Positions 46,512 through 55,416 are shown, counted from the first letter of the stretch. The stretch: 64,000 nucleotides of DNA from Planctomycetaceae bacterium (GCA_013823135.1 PNLP01000028.1:23601-87600), one strand, 5' to 3'. Program-made: numbers and translations. The notes: generated by a model from the sequence alone, not told the origin.

Positions 46512-47570
46512 ATGACCGAGTTCACTGAGATTCACCCAACACTCGACAACTATTGGCGTGCGGTAATCCTGTTCGGGCGGAACGTGGCGAGCTACAAGTT
46601 CGCGCTCGGAAAATCGCTCTTGGAGGTCGCGGCAAAGGGCACGTCAGTCGTTTCCCTCTCGGAACTGGCGGTTCCGTTCTCGCGCCATCTCTGCGAACAC
46701 CTGAAGGGCTGCGACAAACAGGTTACGTCCAAGTCGAGTCGGTTCCTTGATGAATGTCGGAAGTTCAACCGTGGTGAACTTACCGAGACCGGGCTAGTCG
46801 AAGCAACTGCCAAACTCGGCTTCGTCAACGTCATCGACGCGTTCCACATCGTGGACCGCAGCGAGATCGCCGTCCGCTTCTTCGCAGACGAGCGGGCAGG
46901 AGTCGGCGCCATCCGCTTGACCGACGATCTGTTCCGCATGGCGCAGTCGTACCAGCGACGGAACCTTCCGGCGGAGATCGAGGCCCGGTGGCGGCTGGTC
47001 GAGACCGCGTGGGAACTCTCCCTCCCGACAAGCGCCCTCGTGGTGGACTACGATGAGGTAACGGGCGGTCTGGTCGCGCAGTCGAGGTTGGAACGGCGCA
47101 AGGCCGTGGCCCCCTGCCGGGACGCGCTGAACGGGTATCAGAAGGGAAAGTGTTTCTACTGCTTTGCGGACGTTTCGGTCGAAGTGGGGGCAGACGACTT
47201 GGGTGATGTTGATCACGTCTTCCCACACACCCTCCGGTTCCGCATACCCGGCTCACCGCTTGCAGGCCGCATCAACGGGATATGGAACCTTGTCCTCGCA
47301 TGCCAGTCGTGCAACCGGGGCGCGGCGGGGAAGTTCGACAGCCTCCCGGCGCTGCGGTACGTCGAGCGCCTGCACGCCCGGAACGAGTTCCTCATCCACA
47401 GCCACCACCCGCTGCGCGAGACGCTCATCCTCCAGACCGGGGACGACGAACCCGCCCGGCGTGCCTTCCTCAACGAAGCGTATCGGTGCGCGCGAACCGA
47501 GGGCGGGCTGGTCGGTGATAATTGGAGGCCGGTCATTGAACACGAACGCGCGTTCGGACCCGACAGTTGA
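46512..47570 (+). CDS. HNH endonuclease-domain protein
   Basis: 352 residues. The N-terminal ~200 residues are helical and unrecognised; an HNH motif is at ~215-275: 'GKCFYCFADVSVEVGADDLGDVDHVFPHTLR' and 'NLVLACQSCNRGAAGK', with the two CxxC pairs and the central DH. This is the first gene of a four-gene run with overlaps; the methyltransferase frame begins 35 nt before its stop. The pairing of a nuclease and a methyltransferase suggests a restriction- or defence-like system, but no DNA recognition domain was identified. Confidence 0.88.
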   Translation: MTEFTEIHPTLDNYWRAVILFGRNVASYKFALGKSLLEVAAKGTSVVSLSELAVPFSRHLCEHLKGCDKQVTSKSSRFLDECRKFNRGELTETGLVEATAKLGFVNVIDAFHIVDRSEIAVRFFADERAGVGAIRLTDDLFRMAQSYQRRNLPAEIEARWRLVETAWELSLPTSALVVDYDEVTGGLVAQSRLERRKAVAPCRDALNGYQKGKCFYCFADVSVEVGADDLGDVDHVFPHTLRFRIPGSPLAGRINGIWNLVLACQSCNRGAAGKFDSLPALRYVERLHARNEFLIHSHHPLRETLILQTGDDEPARRAFLNEAYRCARTEGGLVGDNWRPVIEHERAFGPDS

Positions 47571-48159
47571 TTACTACGACCGCCACGCCGACGACTTCGT
47601 GCGGGATACCCTCGCGGTGGACGTGACCCCGCTTCATGAGCCGTTTTTGGCACTCCTCCCCGTGGGCGGGCGCGTTCTCGACGCGGGTTGCGGCTCCGGT
47701 CGCGACGCGCGCGAGTTCAAGCGCCGGGGGTTCGTCGTCACCGCATTCGACGCGTCCCCGGAATTGGCCCAACGCGCCTCAGGGGTCGTCGGCCAGCCGG
47801 TGACGGTGATGAGGTTCCAAGAGGTTGCCTTCAACGAACGGTTCGACGGTGTTTGGGCGTGCGCGTCGCTTCTTCATCTTCACCGGAAAGAACTCGGAAA
47901 CGCAATCAGGCGTCTGGCCGCATCGCTTGTTGTGGGGGGAGTATTCTTCGCGTCTTTCAAGTGCGGAGATGGCGAGGGGGAACGGGGTGGTCGATACTTC
48001 ACCGACTTTACGGCGGAGGGGCTGCGCGAAGAGTTGTCCTCCTGCCCGCTGTTGGAAGTTCTTCGCATTTGGGAATCCGCGGACGCGAGGCCCGAACGGT
48101 CTGCCGAGAAGTGGGTGAACGCCCTCGCACGGAAACGTAACAGCGAGGGTGAACCATGA
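47536..48159 (+). CDS. class I SAM-dependent methyltransferase
   Basis: 207 residues from TTG 47536, which has GGAGG seven nt upstream, inside the end of the HNH gene. The frame has 'RVLDAGCGSGRDAREFKRRGFVVTAFDASPELAQRAS' (motif I, SAM binding), 'FDGVWACASLLHLHRKEL' and 'VVGGVFFASFKCGDGEG' (motifs IV/V). This looks like the TehB/UbiE small-molecule class rather than a typical DNA methylase, as no NPPY or DPPY motif is present. Substrate unknown. The stop overlaps the next start (ATGA). Confidence 0.87.
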   Translation: MNTNARSDPTVDYYDRHADDFVRDTLAVDVTPLHEPFLALLPVGGRVLDAGCGSGRDAREFKRRGFVVTAFDASPELAQRASGVVGQPVTVMRFQEVAFNERFDGVWACASLLHLHRKELGNAIRRLAASLVVGGVFFASFKCGDGEGERGGRYFTDFTAEGLREELSSCPLLEVLRIWESADARPERSAEKWVNALARKRNSEGEP

Positions 48160-48635
48160 GTCGCGACGGCGCGCGGAAGCGGGCGTTACTTTCTGCTTGG
48201 TGGGAGGAATTGCTCCCCCTTCGGACTTACAGTCTGTTTTCGCGCGGTGAGATTCCCGACCCAGACACCGTGCTCGTGCGCCTCGCGACCGTGCCGGACG
48301 TGCTCTCCATCTACGTTCTGTTCGCACGGGACCAAGGTGAACTCATCCCGGTCTACGTCGGCAAGAGCAACGGCCCGAAAGGGCGCTGGCAGGCGCACAT
48401 CAGTGCGTTGGTCGAGGGGGTAGGAGGGTACGCCAAATGGCGTGCGCAACTGCTCGAATCCGACGGGCGTGCGGCGCACGATCTGGTTCTTTTGGTCGTC
48501 CAAGAGGACGCAATCACGCGCCCGCCCAAAGCCGGTTTCCCTTGTACTGTTGGGGCGGTGGAATACCAACTCGTTGGACTCGCCGCCGACGCGTTCCCCG
48601 GTCGGCTGCTCAATGATGAAGGGCAAGGGCGGTGA
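48156..48635 (+). CDS. GIY-YIG-like nuclease domain protein (first)
   Basis: 159 residues, ATG overlaps the methyltransferase stop. 'LSIYVLFARDQGELIPVYVGKSNGPKGRWQAHI' has the GIY-YIG order: a hydrophobic 'IYVLF' strand, then 'VYVGKS', Arg and His. It lacks a literal GIY, so the call is by pattern. 'W.. KWRAQL' follows. The next gene has a related motif. The two may form a heterodimeric or paired nuclease within this operon. Confidence 0.7.
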   Translation: MSRDGARKRALLSAWWEELLPLRTYSLFSRGEIPDPDTVLVRLATVPDVLSIYVLFARDQGELIPVYVGKSNGPKGRWQAHISALVEGVGGYAKWRAQLLESDGRAAHDLVLLVVQEDAITRPPKAGFPCTVGAVEYQLVGLAADAFPGRLLNDEGQGR

Positions 48636-49255
48636 TGAACGTGGTCGATTGGCTCTGGTCGGTGCCCGGTCACCGTTTCGTTCCGCTGTTCGACGCTGAC
48701 TCGGCGCTCGTCGTCCGGACCTTTGAGTCTGGTGCGGAGAAACGGCGGCTCCTCTGTCGTGCGGAGGAAATGGAAGATGCTGTTGTTGAGATGGTGGAGA
48801 GCGGATTAGCAGAAGAGGCATGGGAAGGGCTGCTCTACGTCATGGGGTGGGGTGGGACTTCGAACTTCCAACCTCTGTACGTGGGGAAAGCTGAGCGCCG
48901 CGGGAAGAAGGGCGAGTTGAGCGCGAACTTGGCACGCATCCGGACCAACCGTCATATGTTCGCGCGTTGGGGGAACGGTCTTGCGTACCACATTGGTGAT
49001 TTGAGCCAAGCGCTTTTTGAGTTCGAGGGATACCAGAAGCCACAACCGAAGTACCGTCGGTGGGCGGCAAGGCTCTTTGAATCTCACAACCCTCCGCGGT
49101 TGAAGGAAGTGGTTGTTCTGTACCTCGCGCCGTGGCGTGCCGACTCTATCGGGCCGTCGGGGTTGTCTGTGTCCCTTCCCGAAGCTGAGAAGGAAGTGAT
49201 TGCGTTGGCATCAACACATTCCCCAACCACGCTGCTAAACAGCGATGGTCGGTAG
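48635..49255 (+). CDS. GIY-YIG-like protein (second)
   Basis: 206 residues from ATG 48635, overlapping the preceding stop by one base (TGATG). 'WEGLLYVMGWGGTSNFQPLYVGKAERRGKKGELSANLARI' at ~65-105 again gives LYVM, a spacer and 'LYVGKA' as in GIY-YIG domains. The rest is unrecognised. Last gene of the four-gene operon. Confidence 0.65.
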   Translation: MNVVDWLWSVPGHRFVPLFDADSALVVRTFESGAEKRRLLCRAEEMEDAVVEMVESGLAEEAWEGLLYVMGWGGTSNFQPLYVGKAERRGKKGELSANLARIRTNRHMFARWGNGLAYHIGDLSQALFEFEGYQKPQPKYRRWAARLFESHNPPRLKEVVVLYLAPWRADSIGPSGLSVSLPEAEKEVIALASTHSPTTLLNSDGR

Positions 49256-49306
49256 CCCCCTACGCGAGTGGAGGCCGGGAGGCTCAACGAATTGCGGCCC
49301 GCGGGG

Positions 49307-49540
49307 TCACGGGTCGAGGTGGGCCAGCGTCACGATGATGCGGCGGTGCAGTTCCACCGCGGCCAGCCACTCCGAGAACGTCAGACCGGCCCCGGCCAAT
49401 TGGGTGAGCGGGTCGAGTTCGGTGAGTGGCTTCAGCCGGTCGTTGAGCGTTTCGAGCAGCCGCACACGGGCCGGGAGTGCGTAGCCGCCCGCCTCCACCC
49501 GGCCCCACGTCCGAACGATCTCCGCGAGTTCGTACTTCAC
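49307..49540 (-). CDS. small hypothetical protein, paralogue of the 46210-46476 gene
   Basis: 77 residues from GTG 49540 with GAGGG upstream. The region 'RLLETLNDRLKPLTELDPLTQLAGAGLTFSEWLAAVELHRRII' is nearly the same as in the gene at 46210. Function unknown. It marks the right edge of the HNH operon and lies 10 nt from the zinc-ribbon gene. Confidence 0.65.
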   Translation of the reverse strand: MKYELAEIVRTWGRVEAGGYALPARVRLLETLNDRLKPLTELDPLTQLAGAGLTFSEWLAAVELHRRIIVTLAHLDP

Positions 49541-49550
49541 GTGTCCCTCG

Positions 49551-50525
49551 TCACTTTTGAGGTGGCGCGGCCTTTCCCACCTTCGCTTTCAGCCGCACGA
49601 TGGAATCCATCTTCTTCACCGCGGCGCGAACCTCCTCAACCAACTTCGGCCCCTGCTTCTCCAAGTATTTCAGCCGGTACTCGTGCCACTGGTCTTCAAT
49701 GATCTTCGGCCCGTTCCTCGCCATTCGCGCGTTCAAGTCTGGATCGCTGTCGGCCTTCTTGAACAGTTCCTTGCCGATCTTGTCCTTTTGATCGACCAAG
49801 TGCGAGGAGATGTCAGTGAGGTGCTGCGAACACAGGTCGCGCACGACAACCGCAATCTCGTCATTGATCACGGCCCGCTCTGGATACCGCTTGACGAACT
49901 CCGGCCTCCAATCTTTGGAGTCCATCTTGTGCCAGTCCACGAACATCTTCCGTCGCTCTACCGATCCGAACTCCGCTGATTTCAGCGCGGGGTCGAAGGC
50001 ACGAGACACGACCAGAGAGGCAGACGGCCCCCGCAAGTCCTTGAATCCGACTTGGTCGTCTACGTTGAGCCAGAACTTCTTCCCGTTCGCCAGCCCGTCG
50101 AGTTCATAGAGCGTTTCCAGAACCGTCAGGTAATCCCGATCTCGCTCCGCGGGGCCGTCCTTCGCTGGCACCTTTTGCGGGGCGTCCTTCATGTGTTTCG
50201 GTGGCGCGCCGTCGCCATTCTTTTCAGGCCGTGCGGTTTGGCCCTCGCCCTCCTGCTTTGGCTTGCTCTCATTGCCCGCACCGCCGCACCCACCGATTCC
50301 AACGACCGCGAGAACCACCGCGGCAGCGACAGCCACCAGTCCACGAGAACGCCCCGTCCGCGGGAACCGGAGCGGGGAGGAGTTCTCTGAAGCATCGACC
50401 TTCGGCGCGGTCAGGCTTGGTGCTTGGAACCAGAGCGAACAGGCAGAACACCGAACAGAACTCCCCGCGACGCTGTTCAGGGTCGTGGGTATCTTCTCGC
50501 ACGAAGGGCAGACGGTTGTGGGCAT
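49551..50525 (-). CDS. zinc-ribbon, membrane-anchored hypothetical protein
   Basis: 324 residues. An N-terminal zinc ribbon ('CPSCEKIPTT...SVRCSACSLWF'; CxxC pairs), a membrane helix (~60-82 'GLVAVAAAVVLAVVGIGGCGG'), a low-complexity Lys/Pro-rich linker, then a ~200-residue helical domain with 'VINDEIAVVVRDLCSQHL'. The zinc-ribbon plus single-helix layout is widespread in planctomycetes. Role unknown. Confidence 0.7.
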   Translation of the reverse strand: MPTTVCPSCEKIPTTLNSVAGSSVRCSACSLWFQAPSLTAPKVDASENSSPLRFPRTGRSRGLVAVAAAVVLAVVGIGGCGGAGNESKPKQEGEGQTARPEKNGDGAPPKHMKDAPQKVPAKDGPAERDRDYLTVLETLYELDGLANGKKFWLNVDDQVGFKDLRGPSASLVVSRAFDPALKSAEFGSVERRKMFVDWHKMDSKDWRPEFVKRYPERAVINDEIAVVVRDLCSQHLTDISSHLVDQKDKIGKELFKKADSDPDLNARMARNGPKIIEDQWHEYRLKYLEKQGPKLVEEVRAAVKKMDSIVRLKAKVGKAAPPQK

Positions 50526-50869
50526 GGCCAGACCTTAAAAATGCGGAGCGGCGGACGCAAAGCCGCTCCAGCAGGCCCGGCCAAGAGCCTCAGTGAACGG
50601 ACTCTGGCCGCCGCCCCTTACGGGGCGTGGTCAGGTCCGCTTCACTGAAAACACCGTGACCCTTTCGAGTCACGTTTGGCCGGTTTGCTGGAAGCGTACC
50701 ATGCTCACGCATGGTTCAGGTTTTTGCCGCAGTCACGTGTGCCGCGGAATAGGTTCGCCATTCCTCAGTTGTGCAAGCGGGGCCGACAACAGTATCGGCC
50801 CCGATCAGAGAGTGTACCCGCGAACGGGCCGTTCGCAAACAGCGTGGTTGTGGTCAGCGCCCAGCGGGG
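50526..50869. other. 344-bp intergenic region with a hairpin
   Basis: No gene supported. Holds a hairpin at 50778-50803 and short inverted repeats (TTCACTGAGG-like motifs). Follows the stop of the long minus-strand run at 50870. Confidence 0.4.
50778..50803 (-). terminator. hairpin after the long minus-strand operon
   Basis: CGGGGCCGA / TCGGCCCCG, 9-bp arms with a short loop, 66 nt after the stop at 50870. No T-run. Confidence 0.5.
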
Positions 50870-51280
50870 TCATTCGCCCCGGCTGGCGAGTGCGTTCAGA
50901 GCGACCCACCCCGCGGCCTCCGCGTGCGTGACGGTCCCGGCGGAGGCTTCGGCCACGTCCCGGACCACTCGCCCGCTGAACCACTGCTCACCACCTTTCA
51001 GGTGACCGGGCGTACCGGGGAGCCACCTTGCCACGGCGGTGAGTACCCGCCGCCGCCGGGATGATGCGGGGATGCCCGCGGCCCGGTCCAGCACCCGCCC
51101 CACTGCAACGGCCAAGTCGGGCCGGGCGCGGATCACCGCCCCCACCGCGTCGAGTCCGGCGGCGGTCACGTCCGGGAGCCGGAGCACGCGCGCCGCGCTC
51201 ACCTCGTCCCGGATCAGGTCGCGGGCCGCACAGTACAGCGCGGCCACCCGTTCAGACATCGGCGTGGCGGTCGCGTTCAT
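50870..51280 (-). CDS. hypothetical protein of the island operon
   Basis: 136 residues from ATG 51280, preceded by GGAGGTGG. 'VAALYCAARDLIRDEVSAARVLRLPD' resembles the start of the 46210 gene. Alanine- and arginine-rich. Its start overlaps the end of the next gene upstream by four bases, so they are translationally coupled. No family recognised. Confidence 0.6.
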   Translation of the reverse strand: MNATATPMSERVAALYCAARDLIRDEVSAARVLRLPDVTAAGLDAVGAVIRARPDLAVAVGRVLDRAAGIPASSRRRRVLTAVARWLPGTPGHLKGGEQWFSGRVVRDVAEASAGTVTHAEAAGWVALNALASRGE

Positions 51281-51768
51281 GTCGCCACCTCCGCCGCGGG
51301 TTCGCGGAACCACTCCGCCGGGAACTCCGCGCTCTCCCGCGGGGGCCGTCCTCCGGGCGGGTGTGCTCCCAACGGGCCGGGCGGCACGCCCATCGCGTCC
51401 AGAACGAGCATTGCGGGCTTCACGCTGGCCTCCCGCATCGCATCCTGAAGGGCGTCGCGCTCCTGCCACGTCGCTCCGTCCGGCGGGTTCGCGGCCCGCT
51501 CCATCGCCTCCCGGAGTTCATCCAGTGCGGCCACGAACTCCGGGTCGCCTGCGATGCCGAACCGCGCGGCCTCCTTCTCCAACACGAAGCACGTGGCGGC
51601 GTAGTGTCGGCACGGCGTATCGGGCGGCAGCGATTCCTCAACCAGCGCTGTCCAGTCCTGCAATCGCCACAAGGCAACCCACCCGGCACCTTGCCCGGCA
51701 CGCGGTGCCCCGGCGAGCAGCTTCGCCACCTCGCGCCGCAGTGCGGCGAGCTTCGGCTTCATCGGCAT
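51277..51768 (-). CDS. hypothetical protein of the island operon
   Basis: 163 residues from ATG 51768 with GGGAGGTG upstream. N-terminus 'LAALRREVAKLLAG', a conserved-looking 'GWVALWRLQDWTALVEESL', and a helical 'FVAALDELREAMERA'. The function is unknown. It overlaps the following gene by four bases. Confidence 0.6.
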   Translation of the reverse strand: MPMKPKLAALRREVAKLLAGAPRAGQGAGWVALWRLQDWTALVEESLPPDTPCRHYAATCFVLEKEAARFGIAGDPEFVAALDELREAMERAANPPDGATWQERDALQDAMREASVKPAMLVLDAMGVPPGPLGAHPPGGRPPRESAEFPAEWFREPAAEVAT

Positions 51769-51795
51769 CTCAGCACCTCCCGTTAGTGGATCGGA

Positions 51796-52647
51796 TCAGT
51801 AGCGTTCAACCTCGTCCGGCGGCAGGCGGCGGGGCGGGGGCGGTTGGTAGTCGTCGCCCTCGTAGCCGTCGAGTTCGGTTCCGGCCTCCGTGCGGTCGGT
51901 GGTCACGTAATCGGTCCCGCGCCTCCGCCGGGCGAGTGCCGCGTTGACCTTCGGTCCCGCCAGCGGTTCGTACTCGTCCTCGTCCTGATCGGGCACCAGA
52001 GACGCGATGCCACCGGCCCCGAACACGGCGGGGAGTTGTTCCGCAAGAGCCTGTTCGACTTCACGGCGCGGGTTCACCTCGCGGAGTGCTGCCAGTTCGC
52101 CGTCCAACTTCAGCACTGCGCCAATCTGTTGCGCCACCGCCGCGGCCAGCACGTCGGCAGCGCGGGCGCGTTCGGCCTCCGCCGCCCGGAGCCGCCCCGC
52201 GGTCGCATTACCCACAGCCGACACAGGCTCCCGGCAGGCTTCGCCCCGGAGCTTCTGGAGTTCCTCCACGGCCCGCTCGCTGGCGAGTTGTGCCGTCGCC
52301 CTCTGTTCAACGATGGCCCGTTCCTCTGCATCCAGTTCACGTAGCCGGGTGTCGAGCTTCGCCCCGAACAGGCCAGCCGTCGCCACCTTCCGGGCTCGCT
52401 CGACTTCACCGGCCCGCCGCCCGCATTCCTGCTCCGTCCGGGTCGCGGCTTGGATGGCGGTGAACAGTTCCCCGGCCCGCTTCACAGCCGGGGCTATGGC
52501 CTTCCTCACGGCGCTGGTCAGGAGTTGTTCCGCTGCGTCCGCACCATCGCCGTGTGCGGAGTCCAGCCCGCCGCCGGTCGAAATGACGGCCCCGGCTTGG
52601 CCCGTCCTCCGAATGACTTCGATCAGGTTCGGCTTGTCGTTCCTCAC
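51796..52647 (-). CDS. coiled-coil hypothetical protein of the island operon
   Basis: 283 residues from GTG 52647 with GGAGGTG seven nt upstream. Long heptad-rich helices ('LDTRLRELDAEERAIVEQRATAQLASERAVEELQKL'). The C-terminal end is acidic and proline-rich ('PPPPRRLPPDEVERY'). May be a scaffold. The preceding gene overlaps it by four bases. Confidence 0.65.
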   Translation of the reverse strand: MRNDKPNLIEVIRRTGQAGAVISTGGGLDSAHGDGADAAEQLLTSAVRKAIAPAVKRAGELFTAIQAATRTEQECGRRAGEVERARKVATAGLFGAKLDTRLRELDAEERAIVEQRATAQLASERAVEELQKLRGEACREPVSAVGNATAGRLRAAEAERARAADVLAAAVAQQIGAVLKLDGELAALREVNPRREVEQALAEQLPAVFGAGGIASLVPDQDEDEYEPLAGPKVNAALARRRRGTDYVTTDRTEAGTELDGYEGDDYQPPPPRRLPPDEVERY

Positions 52648-53129
52648 TTGGCACCTCCGAGTTGAACCGCCAGCAGTTCGCCCCCCGTGAACTCCACGTC
52701 GATTCCGTGCTTCGCGTCCGCGCTGCCCCACAGTTCGCACGTCACAGGGTCGGGCGACTCTGGCACCGGGACCACGCCGCAGAACGATGCAGTGCGGGTC
52801 GCGTCCTCGTTCCAGTCGAGCTTATGCCGGTCTTGCACGAGGTCGGCCAACGCCAGCGCGCCCACCTCGTTCGGCACCACCGCCCGCGGCCCGCGGAACC
52901 GCGCGTCCCCAGCTAACACGACTTGGAGTTCAAGGAAGTCCGCGACCTCGAAATGTACGGTGACGTTGACCGCAACCAGCCACGCGCCCGGTGTGAGCAG
53001 GAGCCGCCCGTCAGCGACCGGGCCGTTGCCGGTCGGCACTCCGCCCATGAAAATCGGCAACGCCTTCAACTCGCGAGTGAGCCGGGCGCTCACCTTGTCG
53101 AGTTGCTTCAGACTCGTGAACGAGTTCAT
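52644..53129 (-). CDS. hypothetical protein of the island operon
   Basis: 161 residues from ATG 53129; GGAGGAAC upstream. Beta-rich pattern ('LLLTPGAWLVAVNVTVHFEVADFLELQVVLAGDARF'), no family recognised. Coupled to the next gene by a GTGA-type overlap. Confidence 0.6.
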   Translation of the reverse strand: MNSFTSLKQLDKVSARLTRELKALPIFMGGVPTGNGPVADGRLLLTPGAWLVAVNVTVHFEVADFLELQVVLAGDARFRGPRAVVPNEVGALALADLVQDRHKLDWNEDATRTASFCGVVPVPESPDPVTCELWGSADAKHGIDVEFTGGELLAVQLGGAK

Positions 53130-53146
53130 GCTTCCAGTTCCTCCAA

Positions 53147-53665
53147 TTACCGTTCGACAACTTCCAGTACCGTCCGGCGGCAGAACCGCCGCACCTCTCG
53201 CCGGGTTTCGTCGTTGAGGGCAGGCTCCGCCAGCGCAACGAACATTCGCCTCGTCAGGCATCGCATCCGGGCCAACTCGCGGGACACCCGCACGATGGCC
53301 TGCCGGACGGAATCCAGTTCCAGCACCGGCCAGAGCCGTTCTTCGAGTTCCAGCACGGCCTCCGGGCACTCCCACGCCTCCACGCCGGTCTGTTCCACGA
53401 CCGCAGCGGCTTCGGCGCGGTCGGTCCACGATCCACCGCCCCGCACCCGTCCGCGGTAGTGCATCTCGGCAGCGTGCCCCGCCGCACTTACAACAAGGTC
53501 AACCCACGGGGCCGGGGGCGCGCCCGAGAGCCAGCACACCCCGCCGCCGTCCGCGTGCAACTCAAGGGACCGAACTTTCCAGCCGAGCAACTCGGCTGTC
53601 GTTGCGTGTCCGCTCTCGTGAAGGCTCACGGCCCGCACCGCCGGGGGTAGTTCTCGCCACTTCAA
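53147..53665 (-). CDS. M41-like zinc metallopeptidase-domain protein
   Basis: 172 residues. 'AVSLHESGHATTAELLGW' (H16, E17, H20) has the HExGH motif of peptidase family M41 and its phage and plasmid relatives, followed by 'WVDLVVSAAGHAAEMHYRGR', which resembles the second block with the Asp ligand region. No AAA domain. Possible role: processing of an element protein, or a toxin-like peptidase. Start at 53665 overlaps the next gene upstream by four bases. Confidence 0.65.
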   Translation of the reverse strand: MKWRELPPAVRAVSLHESGHATTAELLGWKVRSLELHADGGGVCWLSGAPPAPWVDLVVSAAGHAAEMHYRGRVRGGGSWTDRAEAAAVVEQTGVEAWECPEAVLELEERLWPVLELDSVRQAIVRVSRELARMRCLTRRMFVALAEPALNDETRREVRRFCRRTVLEVVER

Positions 53666-54075
53666 GATTTCCCCTCCCGCTGCCGTTCGATGAGTTCGGC
53701 AAGCTGCTCTTGGAGCCGTTGAAGGTCGTTCAGTTCAAACAGGAAGCCGCCACCGCGGACGGGTTGCTCCAACAGGATCGCGAGTCCGGCCTTCAACTCC
53801 ACGGCAGGGATTCCGCATGCCAATGCGCGCTTCACCGCGTCGTATGCCTCCCCGGACAGACTCGACAAGCCAGTGACGGCCATTTCGATTGCCACCCGGC
53901 GGGCGGTTGCCACCCGTCTCGCGAAGGCGGGCCGCTTGAGTGCTCGGCGCACGGTTCGCTCAGAAACACCCGCGGCCACGGCTGCACGTGTCAACGTGGG
54001 CTGCGACAGCACCGCGGCGAGTAGCGCCTCCTCCCGGAGCTTCGCCGTCTTGCTCCTGCGCCTTTGACCGGTCAT
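53662..54075 (-). CDS. helix-turn-helix protein, terminase-small-subunit-like
   Basis: 137 residues from ATG 54075. 'ALLAAVLSQPTLTRAAVAAGVSERTVRRALKRPAFARRVATARR' is a resolvase/terminase-small-type HTH, followed by a helical region. Such proteins occur in phage-like and satellite elements. No large terminase is nearby. Could be a packaging or replication initiator-type DNA binder. Confidence 0.65.
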   Translation of the reverse strand: MTGQRRRSKTAKLREEALLAAVLSQPTLTRAAVAAGVSERTVRRALKRPAFARRVATARRVAIEMAVTGLSSLSGEAYDAVKRALACGIPAVELKAGLAILLEQPVRGGGFLFELNDLQRLQEQLAELIERQREGKS

Positions 54076-54240
54076 TCGCGGGCACCTCTGGACACTGGAC
54101 GGGTTCGGGTTCCTCGTATGGCTCTCTGGCCCTGTGGAGGTTGTGCCACACCGCCGCCGGAAAGATTCGGGGACGGTGGTTGGCCTTCTCGCATGTCTTC
54201 CGGGGCGGCGGGTCGGGTACTGCGCTCCTCCAGCCACCTG

Positions 54241-54420
54241 TCACCCCTGTCCCCGGTGTCCCCACTGTCACCGCTCCGCCCTCGCTCTCCTTCTCTCCCC
54301 CTTAAACCCCCTCTTTTCCTCGCGTTTTCGTACACGGGGACAGAGAGAGAGGGTGAGAGGGAGCAGTTACACGGGGACACCGGGGACAGGAGAGACAGGG
54401 AGGACACCGGGGACAGGAGG
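54241..54420. repeat. inverted and direct copies of a GC-rich 18-mer
   Basis: GGGGACACCGGGGACAGG occurs at 54373-54390 and again, lacking two bases, at 54402-54417; its exact complement lies at 54246-54263. The intervening part is CT-rich. It overlaps the end of the replication ATPase gene, where it encodes Pro-Val repeats. The rest of 54076-54366 has no gene. Confidence 0.7.
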
Positions 54421-55416
54421 GACATGGTAGACTCCCCTTTCGCAAACCAGTGTCCCCGCCTCTTCCATCCGGCGGAGCAGCTTCTTCACCGCGTCCGGGT
54501 TCTTTCCCATCTCCTGAGCCAACTTCGCTGGTCCACATGGACCGATGCGGCAGATCGCCTCAACCACTTCGCGCCGTTCTGGCGTCAGGGTGATCATCGC
54601 CCCTGCGTCTCCAGCCACCTCCCACCGGCAACCGTCCGGGTGCCAGCGGAGGGCAAGGCGCTGCTCCTCCACGTCGCGGCCCGTGACGTGAAGCACGGCC
54701 TCCGTCCCGCACCGGGGGCGGCTCAGAACGAGCACCGCGTCCGCACACCCCGTTACCCCGGTGGTCCCCACCAGCGTGTTGAACGGGTCGCTGGCCTTCT
54801 CCTTCCGCACATGGACGATTCCGAGGATGCAGCAGCCGTGTTTGTCGGCCAACTTCTTCAGAGGCCGGAGGGCTTCATAGTCGGCTTGGTACACGTCCCG
54901 CGACCGGTCGCGGCCCGCCAAGAACACGGCCAGCGTGTCCAGCACCACCAGCCGCGTCCCCTTGTGGCCTTCCAGCCACCCGTCCAGTTCTGCCAGCCCC
55001 TCCGCCCCGCTCGGCCAGTCGCACGACAGGAACGCGCCCGCCGGGCGTGGGGCGTCTCCAAGCAGTTTCTTCACCCGGTCGTAGAGCCGCCGCTGAGTGT
55101 CCTCCAGCCCGATGTAAAGGGCCGGGCGGTCGTCAGCCGGTCCCAACCCGCCGCTCCCCAATACCGTGCCTAACGCCATCCACGACTTGCCCTCTTTGGG
55201 CTTCGCGGCGAGCAGCGCCAGCCCGGTGGGAAGTAGGCCGGTGACGGCCCATTGCAACTGGTCCGGTGGATGTGCGAGGAGTTCGGTGGTGGTCATAATG
55301 ATCGGCTTCCGGGCGAGCGGGTGATGCGGTACACTCACGATGTCCTCCGGTTCGACATCAGGCCCCGCTGTGTGGTGCCAGCCTCCGGCGGGGTCTGTCG
55401 TTTTGTGGTCCGTCAC
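54367..55416 (-). CDS. RecA-fold replication ATPase (RepA/DnaB-like)
   Basis: 349 residues from GTG 55416, which overlaps the preceding stop (GTGA). The ATPase core has Walker A 'AAKPKEGKSWMAL' and Walker B 'RLVVLDTLAVF', with 'QWAVTGLLPTGLALL' before it. A winged-helix-like region ('EAICRIGPCGPAKLAQEMGK') and a repetitive PVPGV tail follow. It resembles the hexameric helicase-like RepA/AAA_25 proteins of plasmids and islands. It probably helps replicate or excise the island. Confidence 0.85.
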   Translation of the reverse strand: MTDHKTTDPAGGWHHTAGPDVEPEDIVSVPHHPLARKPIIMTTTELLAHPPDQLQWAVTGLLPTGLALLAAKPKEGKSWMALGTVLGSGGLGPADDRPALYIGLEDTQRRLYDRVKKLLGDAPRPAGAFLSCDWPSGAEGLAELDGWLEGHKGTRLVVLDTLAVFLAGRDRSRDVYQADYEALRPLKKLADKHGCCILGIVHVRKEKASDPFNTLVGTTGVTGCADAVLVLSRPRCGTEAVLHVTGRDVEEQRLALRWHPDGCRWEVAGDAGAMITLTPERREVVEAICRIGPCGPAKLAQEMGKNPDAVKKLLRRMEEAGTLVCERGVYHVPPVPGVLPVSPVPGVPV

